The position numbers were made by a program, and so were the translations under genes. DNA of 64,000 bases from [Lactobacillus] rogosae (GTDB lineage: Bacteria > Bacillota > Clostridia > Lachnospirales > Lachnospiraceae): assembly GCA_900112995.1 (NCBI GenBank), contig FONU01000006.1, positions 1 through 64,000 of the forward strand, in the 5' to 3' direction. The notes under the pieces were generated by a model. The model saw nothing but the letters and a program-made list of their open reading frames with translations, ran no database searches and was not told the DNA's origin. Positions 53,846 to 63,979 of the stretch are shown in pieces. Positions within the stretch are counted from its first letter, which is position 1, and the number at the start of each line of letters is the position of its first letter.

Positions 53846-54863
53846 TTATCTCGTCACCTCCGCCTCTTGCAATAACAATCTCTGCTGAATCTTCAAGCTT
53901 TCTTATAATATTAACAATCTTCTGCTGTGCCTCTTCAACATCCTTCATACGAACAGGTCCCATATATTCCATATCTTCCTTTATCATAACAGCAAGACGC
54001 TTTGAAAGATTATTAAGAATAACATTCTGAACTTCTTCTGCAGCTCCCTTAAGGGCAAGAGCAAGATCTCCATTATCAACATCTCTAAGAACTCTCTGGA
54101 TTGCTCTGTCATCAAGCGAAAGAATATCTTCAAATACGAACATTTTCTTACGGATTTCATCAGCAAGCTCTGGCTCTTCGACTTCGAGAGTTTCCATAAT
54201 ATGTCTTTCTGTTCCTCTGTCAACAGAATTGAGGATTTCAACAATGGCATCTACACCACCAACAATTGTGTAATCCTGATTTACTAAAGAAGCAAGCTTC
54301 TTCTCAAGTACCTTTTCAACCTGCTTGATAACATCTGGTGATGTTCTATCCATCTGGGCTATTCTCCTTGCAACATCTGCCTGCTTTTCAGGTGGCAAAG
54401 ATGATATAACTGCCGATGCCTGTGAAGGTGGAAGGTATGATAATATAAGAGCAATAGTCTGTGGATGCTCATCCTGTATAAAGTTGAGCAGCTGTGAAGA
54501 ATCTGTTCTTCTGATAAATTCGAATGGACGTACCTGAAGGCTTGCTGTAAGTTTTCCTATAACAGCCTTTGCCTTTTCTTCTCCTAAAGACTTCTCAAGA
54601 AGCTCTTTAGCGTATCCGATACCACCTTCTGCAATATACTGCTGTGCAAGACACACTTCATAGAAATCATTGAGCACCTGCTCTTTTGTCTGTGGAGATA
54701 CACTGCTAGTATTAGCAATTTCAAGTGTAAGCTGTTCTATTTCGTCTTCTTTAAGATGCTTGAAAATCTGTGCTGATTTCTCAGGTCCAAGTGCTATAAG
54801 AAGTATCGCAGCCTTTTCAACTCCATCCATATTTTTTTCGCCGTTAGCGTTCTGTCGTGCCAT
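53838..54863 (-). CDS. fliG: Flagellar motor switch protein FliG
   Basis: 341 residues. GVEKAAILLIALGPEKSAQI opens the N-terminal FliF-binding domain. HPQTIALILSYLPPSQASAV marks the middle armadillo domain and FVFEDILSLDDRAIQRVLRD the C-terminal torque domain with its charged ridge. Start ATG 54863 has GGGAGTGAGG. It couples MotA to rotation. Confidence 0.98.
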   Translation of the reverse strand: MARQNANGEKNMDGVEKAAILLIALGPEKSAQIFKHLKEDEIEQLTLEIANTSSVSPQTKEQVLNDFYEVCLAQQYIAEGGIGYAKELLEKSLGEEKAKAVIGKLTASLQVRPFEFIRRTDSSQLLNFIQDEHPQTIALILSYLPPSQASAVISSLPPEKQADVARRIAQMDRTSPDVIKQVEKVLEKKLASLVNQDYTIVGGVDAIVEILNSVDRGTERHIMETLEVEEPELADEIRKKMFVFEDILSLDDRAIQRVLRDVDNGDLALALKGAAEEVQNVILNNLSKRLAVMIKEDMEYMGPVRMKDVEEAQQKIVNIIRKLEDSAEIVIARGGGDEIIV

Positions 54864-54888
54864 TTATCCTCACTCCCAAATCAAATCA

Positions 54889-56496
54889 TTAATTCCAATC
54901 TTCATTAAGCCAGTTACGCAATAGCAATGCAACAGCTTCTGGATTCTCGTCCACGAACTTCTCGATTGCCTTTCTCGTCTCTGACTTCTCCTGTAAGTCA
55001 ATATCGTCAACTGATGGCTGGTTCTCTCTCGTAGAAGCAAGCATTTCCTCAACAGAAAGCTCTGGTTCTTTTTCTTCCACTGTAAGAGGTCTTGCACTTC
55101 TAATAATCACAAGCACAAGGATTCCAAGTATTGCAGCTGCAAGTACAATCTGTACCCAGAACGATGCCTTGCTTAATATATTGCTTGAAGCCTTATCCTG
55201 GAATGAATTCTTCTGGTAAGCCACTACTGATATATTAGCCGGGTCAATACCTGTACCCTTTGATATAATATCCACCCACGAATTATCAACATTAAGTGTT
55301 ACTGGTTCAGAATTCTCACTCTTAAATGTATCCCAGTCTTTTCCATCAAGATAACCAAGCTTCTTAGCCTGTGTCTCTTCATATGTAACATTCTTAATAA
55401 GTGTTACAGCTATAGATGAACCATTTTTCACTATAGCACCTGGGTCTGTATTAGTTGTTGTTACAAGCTCGTTAGGAAGATAATCATATTCCTTAACAGT
55501 ATATGTAGATGTTGATGTTGTACCATCTGTAATATCATATGTTGTTCCACTGTTACTTGTTGTACCAGGTGTACCACTTGCACCATTAGTACCTACAGAC
55601 TCCTGTTCATAAGAATGACTGTATAACCCTTCTTCTCTTCCTTCCTGTGCTGTATATTCTTTTGCAATTGTATTAACTGTATTCCAGTCAAGTTCATAAT
55701 TAAGTGTTATAACAGCATCATCATATAATCCTGTTGAAACAATATTTCTAAGAAGCGAACTGCTTGTTGTAGCTTCAATCTGTGATTTGTACTTTAACTT
55801 GCTGTTCATTCCCACACCTGATGTTGAATTATTACCAGCAGCTCCATTAAATAATGTATTACCTTTGTTATCTATAATAGTAATGCTCTTAGTTGAATCA
55901 TTGCCAACCGCCATAGCAAGAAGCGAAGCCATACTCTCAGCTGCATCTTCATTAATATCCTTTGTTGTAACGAGTTTAACTGCTACTGTAGCATCTGATG
56001 CTGCCTGATAAAATGAATTAGTCTTCTCAGGCATATTAATTGTAACGGAAGCATCCTTAACTCCGTCCATATCCTTAAGATCGCCCTCTAGCTTAGTCTC
56101 AAGATAATGGGCATACTGCTTGGTACTGTCCGAATCTGTTGTTGTAAAGCTTCTCTTCATAGCATCTTCAAATGTATAGCCATCTGACTGTATATTCTGG
56201 CTTGCAAGAAGCATTTTACAGGCTGTAAGCTCTTTGGAATTAACACTTACTACCATATTATTAATTTTATATTTGTGATTATTGTCCGTAAGCAGTGTAG
56301 TTACCGAATTCATCTCTGTATAATCTTCACACGTTACAAGTACCTCATACTTAGGTCTTGTAAGCACAATTGCCACTATGCTCACAACCGCTATAAAAGC
56401 AACGATTGAACCTATTATTAATACTCTTTGTTTTACTGACCAACTCTTCCAGATGTCTAATAACTTCTGAGGGATCTGTTTCAATTTATCTGCCAT
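54889..56496 (-). CDS. fliF: Flagellar MS-ring protein
   Basis: 535 residues: an N-terminal membrane helix (VLIIGSIVAFIAVVSIVAIV), two ring-building domains (YEVLVTCEDYTEMNSVTTLL; YAHYLETKLEGDLKDMDGVK), a disordered Ser/Thr/Gly-rich region (about 300-335), a second helix (VQIVLAAAILGILVLVII) and a C-terminal FliG-binding tail. It forms the base of the motor and nucleates assembly. Confidence 0.97.
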   Translation of the reverse strand: MADKLKQIPQKLLDIWKSWSVKQRVLIIGSIVAFIAVVSIVAIVLTRPKYEVLVTCEDYTEMNSVTTLLTDNNHKYKINNMVVSVNSKELTACKMLLASQNIQSDGYTFEDAMKRSFTTTDSDSTKQYAHYLETKLEGDLKDMDGVKDASVTINMPEKTNSFYQAASDATVAVKLVTTKDINEDAAESMASLLAMAVGNDSTKSITIIDNKGNTLFNGAAGNNSTSGVGMNSKLKYKSQIEATTSSSLLRNIVSTGLYDDAVITLNYELDWNTVNTIAKEYTAQEGREEGLYSHSYEQESVGTNGASGTPGTTSNSGTTYDITDGTTSTSTYTVKEYDYLPNELVTTTNTDPGAIVKNGSSIAVTLIKNVTYEETQAKKLGYLDGKDWDTFKSENSEPVTLNVDNSWVDIISKGTGIDPANISVVAYQKNSFQDKASSNILSKASFWVQIVLAAAILGILVLVIIRSARPLTVEEKEPELSVEEMLASTRENQPSVDDIDLQEKSETRKAIEKFVDENPEAVALLLRNWLNEDWN

Positions 56497-56513
56497 TATT
56501 AACTCCTAAGTAA

Positions 56514-56846
56514 TTATATCTGCATATTCATTATTTCTTTATATGCCTCAAGTGCTTTATCTCTTATTGCAACTGTATATTGCAGGGCAATATTAGCTTT
56601 CTGCTGATACACTCCTAACTCGTGTGTATTAGTCATATTACCAAGTGCATAATCAACTTCCGCCTGCTGTGCCTGCTGAATATATGAATTGGTACTATCC
56701 AATAGTCCCGAAACAGCATTAAATACTGAATCAAATGATGAGTCATCTGTTGTGCCTGAAGCTGTATTAGTCTTATTAGTTAAAAGGTCAGACACCTTAT
56801 TAACATAATCACTCCCAAGCGAATTAACTGCTGTTGTTAAATCCAT
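56514..56846 (-). CDS. fliE: Flagellar hook-basal body protein FliE
   Basis: 110 residues. The C-terminal half is typical: AQQAEVDYALGNMTNTHELG, then QKANIALQYTVAIRDKALEA and YKEIMNMQI. It joins the MS ring to the rod. Order flgB-flgC-fliE-fliF is universal in Firmicutes. Confidence 0.95.
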   Translation of the reverse strand: MDLTTAVNSLGSDYVNKVSDLLTNKTNTASGTTDDSSFDSVFNAVSGLLDSTNSYIQQAQQAEVDYALGNMTNTHELGVYQQKANIALQYTVAIRDKALEAYKEIMNMQI

Positions 56847-56913
56847 ATCACAATTCCTCCATCCAATCTATATTAATTAATCTTTTATCTGATGATATAA
56901 TTCAATCCCTGAA

Positions 56914-57399
56914 TTATGACTGTCCGATAGTAAGTCCCTTTGATGCCATATCTTTACTTGAGTTAAATGCTGAAATATTAGCTTCATATGACCTTGATGC
57001 ATCTATAAGGTCTGTCATCTCCTGAACAACATTAACATTAGGATATGTAACATATCCATTCTCATCTGCATCCGGATGAGATGGGTCATATACCATATTC
57101 ATATCTGTAGAAGTATCATCATATATAGATGTAACTTTAACACCGCTGCCCACTACTCCACCATTAGCTGCTCTTAACGCATCTGCAAATGTTGTTCCTG
57201 ATGATGAATAAACTGACCTTCCAGCCATACCTGATGTAACAGTCTTTTCTGTAAATACAACCGACTTCTTAACATATGCTGTTCCGTCACTTGTTCTTGT
57301 AGTATTAGCATTAGCTATATTCTGTGAAATAACATCTGTTCTTAACTGCTGTGCTGTCATTCCTGATGCACTTATATTAAATGCCGCAAACATTGACAT
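56914..57399 (-). CDS. flgC: Flagellar basal-body rod protein FlgC
   Basis: 161 residues with rod-protein ends: FNISASGMTAQQLRTDVISQ NIANANTTRT at the N-terminus (shown in two parts) and VTYPNVNVVQEMTDLIDASR, SYEANISAFN at the C-terminus. The GYVTYPNVNVVQEM segment is specific to FlgC. Start ATG 57399 has GGAGG. Confidence 0.97.
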   Translation of the reverse strand: MSMFAAFNISASGMTAQQLRTDVISQNIANANTTRTSDGTAYVKKSVVFTEKTVTSGMAGRSVYSSSGTTFADALRAANGGVVGSGVKVTSIYDDTSTDMNMVYDPSHPDADENGYVTYPNVNVVQEMTDLIDASRSYEANISAFNSSKDMASKGLTIGQS

Positions 57400-57463
57400 A
57401 TCAATAATCCTCCAATCCCGCTTTAAATAAATATTAACTTCTTTAGTAAACTAACCAGTCTTA

Positions 57464-57856
57464 TTACTTAAGTACCGCTTTAAAACGTGTAAATTCATTA
57501 TTCATACTGTCAATCAAGCCATTATAATTAAGCTGTTCTGATGCAAGTTCAACATTCTCTGTTGATAAATCCACATTATTACCATCTAATCTGTATGATA
57601 AAGTAGAATTATCAGTATAAGTTCTCATAGTAACATCATTATAATTAATATTGTTAACTCTGTTAGTAAGAGATGTTGAATCTCCTCCTGAACGGCTCAA
57701 TGCAGACTTTAAATAAGTAGTAAATTCCACATCCTGTCTTTTGTAATTAGGTGTATCAACATTAGCTATATTATTAGTCAATACTTCCTCTCTCGCCCAG
57801 CTTGCATCAGCTGCGGTCTTTAATACATCTACATAACCAAACATTCCCGAGCTCAT
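57464..57856 (-). CDS. flgB: Flagellar basal-body rod protein FlgB
   Basis: 130 residues with rod-protein motifs: TAADASWAREEVLTNNIANV, DTPNYKRQDVEF and the C-terminal heptads. First gene of the flagellar cluster. Start ATG 57856 has GGAAAGGGG; the longer frame of 17 extra codons would begin in the promoter region and is rejected. Confidence 0.96.
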   Translation of the reverse strand: MSSGMFGYVDVLKTAADASWAREEVLTNNIANVDTPNYKRQDVEFTTYLKSALSRSGGDSTSLTNRVNNINYNDVTMRTYTDNSTLSYRLDGNNVDLSTENVELASEQLNYNGLIDSMNNEFTRFKAVLK

Positions 57857-57905
57857 ATATACCCCTTTCCAATTATGGACATTAAACATAATTACACTAA
57901 CTACC

Positions 57906-57933
57906 ATTATAATAATTTACGACAAAAAAACAA
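57906..57933 (-). promoter_or_regulatory. Probable fla/che promoter upstream of flgB
   Basis: -35 TTGTTT (57933-57928), 16-base spacer, -10 TATAAT (57911-57906). Start near 57899, leader about 43 bases. A weak CodY-like sequence lies just upstream (57944-57958). Confidence 0.55.
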
Positions 57934-58011
57934 GTTTTTTTTAATCTTTTTGAATATTTTGCTGTATTTTTACAAAAACACTTAATATTTTATTACTAAA
58001 ATAAAAAAGGA

Positions 58012-58029
58012 AGAGCTGACAACAGCTCT
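58012..58029 (-). terminator. Rho-independent terminator of codY
   Basis: A 7-bp stem AGAGCTG/CAGCTCT with a 4-base loop is followed on the minus strand by TTCC and six T. It separates codY from the flgB promoter. Confidence 0.8.
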
Positions 58030-58108
58030 CTCCCTCTATAACCATACAAACAATTCATTAATAATTGCTTTATATATGCAATTACCCATCCACATATATC
58101 ATACATAA

Positions 58109-58879
58109 TTAATCATCAAGTTTAGAAAGCTCTTCAAACACATATTCATTAACGACTTTTATATATGTTCCTTTCATTCCTGATGACTTGCAGTCAATAA
58201 CACCCGCACTCTCAAATTTTCTTAAAGCATTGACAATTACTGATCTTGTTATGCCGACATTATCAGCAATCTTACTTGCGACAAGCGTTCCTTCATTACC
58301 ATCAAGTTCTTTAAATATACTCTTAATAGCATCAAGTTCAGATGTTGACAGTGTATCAATAGCTGATCTTACTATCTTCTTCTTTCTGCTTTCCTCTGCA
58401 GTCTCTTCATTAACTGAACGCATCATCTCAAGTCCAACTACTGTCGTGCCATACTCGCTTAAAATAATATCGTCTATTTCATATGAGCTGTCACTCTTAT
58501 ACATAAATAATGTTCCAAGCCTCTCTCCAGCTATCTCCACAGGAGCAATTAACGCCTGAAACTTCTTTACATTCTCAATTGTAAATCCTAATGTTGAAAG
58601 ATTAACATTCTCCTTGGTTGACAATACACTTAACAATCTTTCGTTAAGCATCTCATCAACAAAGCCGCCTACCTTATCATATACAAGCTCACTGATTACT
58701 TCAACACCCTCATAGTATCCAGTGCCAAGGACTTTACCTTTTCTGCTTATAACAAGAATATTAGACTCAAGTATACCGCTTAACACTGCACACATATCAT
58801 TGAATTCAACTCTTGCAGAATGATTGTTATGCAGAAGCTTATTAATTTTTCTTGTCTTATCCAAAAGTTGTACACTCAT
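58109..58879 (-). CDS. codY: GTP- and branched-chain-amino-acid-sensing repressor CodY
   Basis: 256 residues: an N-terminal GAF sensor (SVQLLDKTRKINKLLHNNHS, VLSGILESNILVISRKGKVL, GTGYYEG) and a C-terminal winged helix (LVASKIADNVGITRSVIVNA, then LRKFESAGVIDCKSSGMKGT). It represses nutrient-acquisition genes, and in B. subtilis also the fla/che promoter, when amino acids and GTP are plentiful. It lies between topA and the fla operon, the standard location. Its own promoter carries a good CodY box. Confidence 0.98.
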   Translation of the reverse strand: MSVQLLDKTRKINKLLHNNHSARVEFNDMCAVLSGILESNILVISRKGKVLGTGYYEGVEVISELVYDKVGGFVDEMLNERLLSVLSTKENVNLSTLGFTIENVKKFQALIAPVEIAGERLGTLFMYKSDSSYEIDDIILSEYGTTVVGLEMMRSVNEETAEESRKKKIVRSAIDTLSTSELDAIKSIFKELDGNEGTLVASKIADNVGITRSVIVNALRKFESAGVIDCKSSGMKGTYIKVVNEYVFEELSKLDD

Positions 58880-58930
58880 CTTTTATTCCTCCATATATTA
58901 AATTACACCGATAAACATCTGTATAATCAA

Positions 58931-58965
58931 ATACTATCACACAACTTTTGAATTTTCAACTAATT
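58931..58965 (-). promoter_or_regulatory. codY promoter with overlapping CodY box
   Basis: -35 TTGAAA (58959-58954), 17-base spacer, -10 TAGTAT (58936-58931). The 15-mer at 58951-58965 differs from the CodY consensus AATTTTCWGAAAATT at 3 positions and covers the -35. This implies negative autoregulation (inference from the established consensus). Confidence 0.6.
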
Positions 58966-59053
58966 TACCACATTTTATCTGACAATTCTCTGTAAAACAT
59001 ACCCAAATTGTTCATTATCACTTTTTAATTTGATATATGTTACATATCAATTA

Positions 59054-61123
59054 TCATTTTTTAGCAGTATCTAATATATAACCGCACTCTTCATTGGCAC
59101 ATACAAGCTTGTTGCCTTTTATTAGCATTATGCCACCGCACTTAGGACACTTCTTATCCGATGGTCTCTGCCAGCTCATAAAATCACATTCCGGATATCC
59201 CTCACAACCATAGAACATCCTTCCTTTCTTAGTCTTCTTAAGAATTATATCCTTACCACACTTTGGGCAGGCAACACCAATCTTTTCAAGATATGGCTTG
59301 GTATTGTGGCACTCTGGAAATCCAGGACACCCTAAGAACTTGCCATGTGGACCATATTTTATAACCATATTACGTCCACATTGGTCACATATTACATCTG
59401 TAACTTCATCTTCTATCTTTACATTTTCAAGATCCTTTTCTGCCTTATCAACAGACTCCTTTAAATCTGGATAGAAATTCTTTATAAGCTCTTTCCACTT
59501 AACATCTCCGTCAGCAACTCCATCAAGAAGCGACTCCATATTAGCTGTAAAGTTGACATCAACTATCTGCGGAAATGCTTTCATCATTGAGTCATTAACA
59601 GCCTTTCCAAGCTCTGTTACATAAAGATTTTTCTGTTCCTTAGCGATGTAATGTCTTGCAATTATAGTTGATATTGTAGGAGCATAAGTACTTGGTCTTC
59701 CTATTCCAAGCTCCTCAAGAGCCTTTACTAATGAAGCTTCCGTAAAATGTGCTGGTGGCTGTGTAAAATGCTGTACTTCCTTAAGTTCTTCCAAAGAAAG
59801 CTTTGAATTCTCATCAATACATTTTACTAAAGCATTAGCCTCTTCCTTGTCATCATCACTCTTGTATACAGACATAAAACCATCAAATGAGAGCTTTGAA
59901 GCTGATATATTAAAGCGGTAATCACCAGCAGCTATCTTAACAGAAGTTGTCTCATATACAGCCTGTGCCATCTGGCTTGCAACAAATCTTTTCCATATAA
60001 GCTGATATAATCTGAACTGATCCCTTGATAACGACTCTTTAATAACAACTGGAGTAAGTGTAATATCAGTTGGTCTTATCGCTTCATGGGCATCCTGTAT
60101 CTTTTTATCTTCTTTTTTCTTAAGGTCATCTTTCATAAGATACTCTGCACCATAATTAGCTTCAATATATTCCTTTGAAGCTGCCTGTGCTTCCTCTGCA
60201 ACTCTTGTAGAATCAGTTCTTAAATATGTTATGACACCAATAGTTCCCTTGCCGGCAATATCAACGCCTTCATATAACTGCTGTGCAATACGCATAGTCT
60301 TGGCTGTAGCAAAGTTAAGTGTCTTTGAAGCCTCCTGCTGTAATGTACTTGTTGTAAATGGAAGTGGGGACTTCTTAATCTTCTCCCCTCTCTTTATGCT
60401 GTCAACGCTGTACTCACAGCCTTCAAGCTTTTTCTTGATATCTTCCATCTGTTCTTTATTCTTGATATCAATCTTTCCATTGACATCACCATAGAACTTG
60501 GCAGTTACTGGCTTTTTCTCTCCCTCTACGTCTAAGACTGCATCCATTGTCCAGTATTCTTCTGGAATAAAAGCATCTATTTCATTCTCCCTGTCACATA
60601 TTATTCTCAATGCCACAGACTGTACTCGTCCTGCACTAAGACCTCTCTTTATTTTAGCCCAGAGTACAGGGCTTATACTGTAGCCAACAACTCTGTCAAG
60701 AGCCCTTCTTGCCTGCTGTGCATCAACAAGATTCATATCTATCTTTCTTGCATCTTTTATAGCTGCTTTAACTGCTGTCTTAGTAATTTCGTTAAATGTT
60801 ATTCTGTATATATCCTTATCTTCCAACTTTAACGCCTTAGACAAATGCCACGATATAGCTTCCCCCTCTCTATCGGGATCGGTTGCAAGATATACTTTAT
60901 CAGCCTTCTTGGCTTCCTTACGAAGTGCGGCAAGTATCTCGCCTTTACCACGGATTGTAATATATTTAGGCTCAAAATCATTCTCTACATCTATTCCCAT
61001 CTGGCTTTTCGGAAGATCTCTTACATGCCCTTGAGATGCCATAACTTCATAATTAGAACCCAAAAACTTTTTAATTGTCTTCACCTTTGCTGGTGATTCC
61101 ACTATTACAAGATACTTTGCCAT
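59054..61123 (-). CDS. topA: DNA topoisomerase I
   Basis: 689 residues, type IA. The Toprim domain has LVIVESPAKVKTIKKFLG and ATDPDREGEAISWHL. The active-site Tyr lies near residue 300 in GVITYLRTDSTRV. Three C-terminal four-cysteine zinc fingers follow: CDQCGRNMV...CPGFPEC, CPKCGKDII...CEGYPEC and CPKCGGIMLI...CANEEC. It relaxes negative supercoils. Start ATG 61123 has AAAGGAG. Order dprA-topA-codY as in other Firmicutes, though trmFO, xerC and hslVU, which sit here in Bacillus, are absent. Confidence 0.98.
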   Translation of the reverse strand: MAKYLVIVESPAKVKTIKKFLGSNYEVMASQGHVRDLPKSQMGIDVENDFEPKYITIRGKGEILAALRKEAKKADKVYLATDPDREGEAISWHLSKALKLEDKDIYRITFNEITKTAVKAAIKDARKIDMNLVDAQQARRALDRVVGYSISPVLWAKIKRGLSAGRVQSVALRIICDRENEIDAFIPEEYWTMDAVLDVEGEKKPVTAKFYGDVNGKIDIKNKEQMEDIKKKLEGCEYSVDSIKRGEKIKKSPLPFTTSTLQQEASKTLNFATAKTMRIAQQLYEGVDIAGKGTIGVITYLRTDSTRVAEEAQAASKEYIEANYGAEYLMKDDLKKKEDKKIQDAHEAIRPTDITLTPVVIKESLSRDQFRLYQLIWKRFVASQMAQAVYETTSVKIAAGDYRFNISASKLSFDGFMSVYKSDDDKEEANALVKCIDENSKLSLEELKEVQHFTQPPAHFTEASLVKALEELGIGRPSTYAPTISTIIARHYIAKEQKNLYVTELGKAVNDSMMKAFPQIVDVNFTANMESLLDGVADGDVKWKELIKNFYPDLKESVDKAEKDLENVKIEDEVTDVICDQCGRNMVIKYGPHGKFLGCPGFPECHNTKPYLEKIGVACPKCGKDIILKKTKKGRMFYGCEGYPECDFMSWQRPSDKKCPKCGGIMLIKGNKLVCANEECGYILDTAKK

Positions 61124-61211
61124 TAATATTAACTCCTTTAATATATGCTACCACAATGCCTAATCTCTAACAAAACAATATATTCTACTGTCTTTTAGTA
61201 TTAACCAAAAG

Positions 61212-62339
61212 CTACACTCTTGCATAACAATTATGTGCAGTCTCTTTGATTTTACCCTCTAATTCCAATTCAACTAAGGCACCGCTTACTGTCTGTAATG
61301 ATAATCCTGTCTTATTAATTAGTTCATTAATACCCACTGGATACAAATCCACACAACTATACACCATATTTTTAGGTGTTGCAAGTTCAAATTGTGATAC
61401 AGATTCCAACTTTTGCAGATATTCCGGTATACCGTTAATGCCTGACAGCTTATTTTTTATCCTGTCACACTCTAATATATCCTCAGCTTTAGTCATTATA
61501 TAAGCTCCTGATTTTATAAGTTCATTACAGCCCTCACTTAATGAATCTCCAACTCTCCCCGGTATAACATATACATCCTTATTCTGCTCTAACGCCTGGT
61601 CTACAGTTATTAACGAACCACTCTTTGCCCTTGCCTCAACAACTACAACTGCATCAGACAGACCGCTTATTAATCTGTTTCTTTCCGGAAACTGTCCACA
61701 GACCGGTTTTACTCCTGCCGGATATTCTGACATTACACCACCAGTCTTTTTTATATCAGTAAACAGCCCTATATTACAAGCTGGATAACAAATGTCAACT
61801 CCACTTCCTAATACTGCACAAGTATATCCTGAATTATCAAGTGTTCCTTTATGTGCGGCAGTATCTATCCCAACAGCCATGCCACTTATAATCTGTATTC
61901 CATATGAAGACATCTCATATGCCAGCCTGGCCGCTACCATCATTCCATATTGACTTGCCTGCCTCGAACCTACAATTGCCACTGAAGGCTTATCACTGTC
62001 AGGAAGCTTTCCATTATAATATAGTCCATATGGATAATCATATATTTCCATAAGCTGTGCAGGATAGTCCGCTTTCCCCGGATGTGTGAATTTAATACTG
62101 CTTTTCACTAAGGCATTATAATCCCTATATATCTGTTCATCTTTAACTGAGCTGATTATATTTTCTGCATCTTTGCAAGACAATCCGCAGCATTTTAAAT
62201 ATTCTGAGCCAGCGTTATATATTTCCTTAGGGGAATCGAATCTTTTCAACAGCTTACTAATCTTTCTTCTTCCTATGTTTCTAATATTATTAAGCCAATA
62301 CCAGTAATATTCTTCAAGAAATTCATCATATTTTATCAA
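61212..62339 (-). CDS. dprA: DNA-processing protein DprA (Smf)
   Basis: 375 residues. An N-terminal SAM-like helical part is followed by the Rossmann-type core with VAIVGSRQASQYG, IISGMAVGIDTAAHKG, AVLGSGVDICYPACN and FPERNRLISGLSDAVVVVEA. A C-terminal winged helix (VGINELINKTGLSLQTV) completes it. It loads RecA onto incoming single-stranded DNA in transformable species. The start is TTG 62339 with GAGGTG, overlapping the comM stop. Confidence 0.96.
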   Translation of the reverse strand: MIKYDEFLEEYYWYWLNNIRNIGRRKISKLLKRFDSPKEIYNAGSEYLKCCGLSCKDAENIISSVKDEQIYRDYNALVKSSIKFTHPGKADYPAQLMEIYDYPYGLYYNGKLPDSDKPSVAIVGSRQASQYGMMVAARLAYEMSSYGIQIISGMAVGIDTAAHKGTLDNSGYTCAVLGSGVDICYPACNIGLFTDIKKTGGVMSEYPAGVKPVCGQFPERNRLISGLSDAVVVVEARAKSGSLITVDQALEQNKDVYVIPGRVGDSLSEGCNELIKSGAYIMTKAEDILECDRIKNKLSGINGIPEYLQKLESVSQFELATPKNMVYSCVDLYPVGINELINKTGLSLQTVSGALVELELEGKIKETAHNCYARV

Positions 62340-63979
62340 CTTTTCACCTCACAGTTCTTATAGAATAATGCTTCCGTAAGGTGCTCTTTTTCTATATTAA
62401 CACTTCCCTTCAGATCAGCGATTGTCCTTGCTGTCTTTAGAACTTTATTATATGCCCTGGCACTCATATTGTGCTGCTTATACATTCTCTCCATAAGCTC
62501 ATTGCACTCCACATTCAATGTACAGTATTTATGTATTTCCCTCACTCCCATCTGCGAATTATAATTAATATCAAGCTTTTTGAATCTGTCCTTTTGCATT
62601 TGTCTTGCGGCTTCAACTTTATTTTTCATATCGGTAGAATTATATATAGTATCCACATTTCCCTTATTCCTCATAACTTCATAGGATACCTCATCAACCT
62701 TAACACACATATCAAATCTGTCCCACATAGGATTGCTTATTCTTCCTATATATCTTCTTATGTCATATTCCGAACAATGGCACCTGTTCCTGTCAGGATA
62801 ATAGCCGCATTTACACGGATTGATAGCTGCTGCAAGCATAAAATGTGCTGGATATGTATACGCTGCATTAACCCTTACAAGCGTTATAACCTTATCCTCC
62901 AAAGGCTGTCTTAACGCTTCCATAATAACCTGATTAAATTCCGTCATCTCATCCAAAAATAACACACCACCCTCCGATAACGTTATTTCTCCCGGTCTTG
63001 GCACAGCTCCTCCTCCAAGCAACGCCGCCTGTGTTATTGTATGGTGTGGATTTCTAAATGGTCTTTTTACCATAATTCCACCCTCACTATCCAGCAGTCC
63101 TGCGACACTATATATCTTCGTAAGCCTTAACTGCTCCTCATAATCCATATCCGGCATTATTGTCGGTATTCTCTGGGCAAGCATTGTCTTGCCGCTCCCT
63201 GGTGGACCTATATACATTATATTATGCATACCTGATACAGCTATCATCGTTGCACGCTTTGCAGCTTCCTGCCCTGATATATCACTATAATCAATATTAT
63301 AACTGCACGAGTGATTATTATTTTTCACTTCTGAACCATATGTAAACTTAACCCGCGAGCGTTCCAATACATTATAAGTATCATTATTAATGTTGCCATC
63401 TGACTTATTACATTCACCAGATTTCACATCAGCCTGCTTTATATTCTTTCTACTTCCATCTATTACGGCTATATTCTTTAATATCTCTATAGTCTGGCTT
63501 AGCGTTTCAACTCCATATATATTAATATTATTCATAATTCTGCCCTCTGCTATATTAGCCTTCGGAATTATGCAGTTGTCAATTCCTGCCTCTTTAGCCG
63601 CACATACCATAGGAAGCACTCCTTTAACCGGATTAATGCTTCCGTCAAGACTTACCTCGCCTATAATCAATACATTTTCCAATATCTTTAAATCAAAACA
63701 GCCATTTGCCGCCAGTATCCCTATTGCAATTGGAAGGTCGTATATTGTGCCCTCCTTTCTTATATTGGCTGGCGATATATTAATAACTATCTTCTGCGGT
63801 GTAAGTTCAATACCCGAATTCTTAATCGCCACCCTGACCCTGTCTTTCGCCTCTCTTACCTTAGACCCAAGTGCTCCACTCATATCAAATGTCGGAAGTC
63901 CAAAACCAACGTCTGTTTCTACATTAACAATATATGCATCAATTCCGTATACAGCCGCACTTATCACTCTGCTAAACAC
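62336..63979 (-). CDS. comM: YifB/ComM-family AAA+ helicase-like protein
   Basis: 547 residues: an N-terminal Lon-protease-like fold (DVGFGLPTFDMSGALGSKVR), then a magnesium-chelatase-type AAA+ domain with Walker A GPPGSGKTMLAQRIP, Walker B GGVLFLDEMTEF and the sensor region. The Mg-chelatase C-terminal domain includes the zinc-like CKCGYYPDRNRCHCSE. ComM aids branch migration during transformation. A roughly 45-residue polar loop (about 185-230) separates the domains. Start GTG 63979, the only in-frame choice after an upstream stop. Confidence 0.95.
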   Translation of the reverse strand: MFSRVISAAVYGIDAYIVNVETDVGFGLPTFDMSGALGSKVREAKDRVRVAIKNSGIELTPQKIVINISPANIRKEGTIYDLPIAIGILAANGCFDLKILENVLIIGEVSLDGSINPVKGVLPMVCAAKEAGIDNCIIPKANIAEGRIMNNINIYGVETLSQTIEILKNIAVIDGSRKNIKQADVKSGECNKSDGNINNDTYNVLERSRVKFTYGSEVKNNNHSCSYNIDYSDISGQEAAKRATMIAVSGMHNIMYIGPPGSGKTMLAQRIPTIMPDMDYEEQLRLTKIYSVAGLLDSEGGIMVKRPFRNPHHTITQAALLGGGAVPRPGEITLSEGGVLFLDEMTEFNQVIMEALRQPLEDKVITLVRVNAAYTYPAHFMLAAAINPCKCGYYPDRNRCHCSEYDIRRYIGRISNPMWDRFDMCVKVDEVSYEVMRNKGNVDTIYNSTDMKNKVEAARQMQKDRFKKLDINYNSQMGVREIHKYCTLNVECNELMERMYKQHNMSARAYNKVLKTARTIADLKGSVNIEKEHLTEALFYKNCEVKS

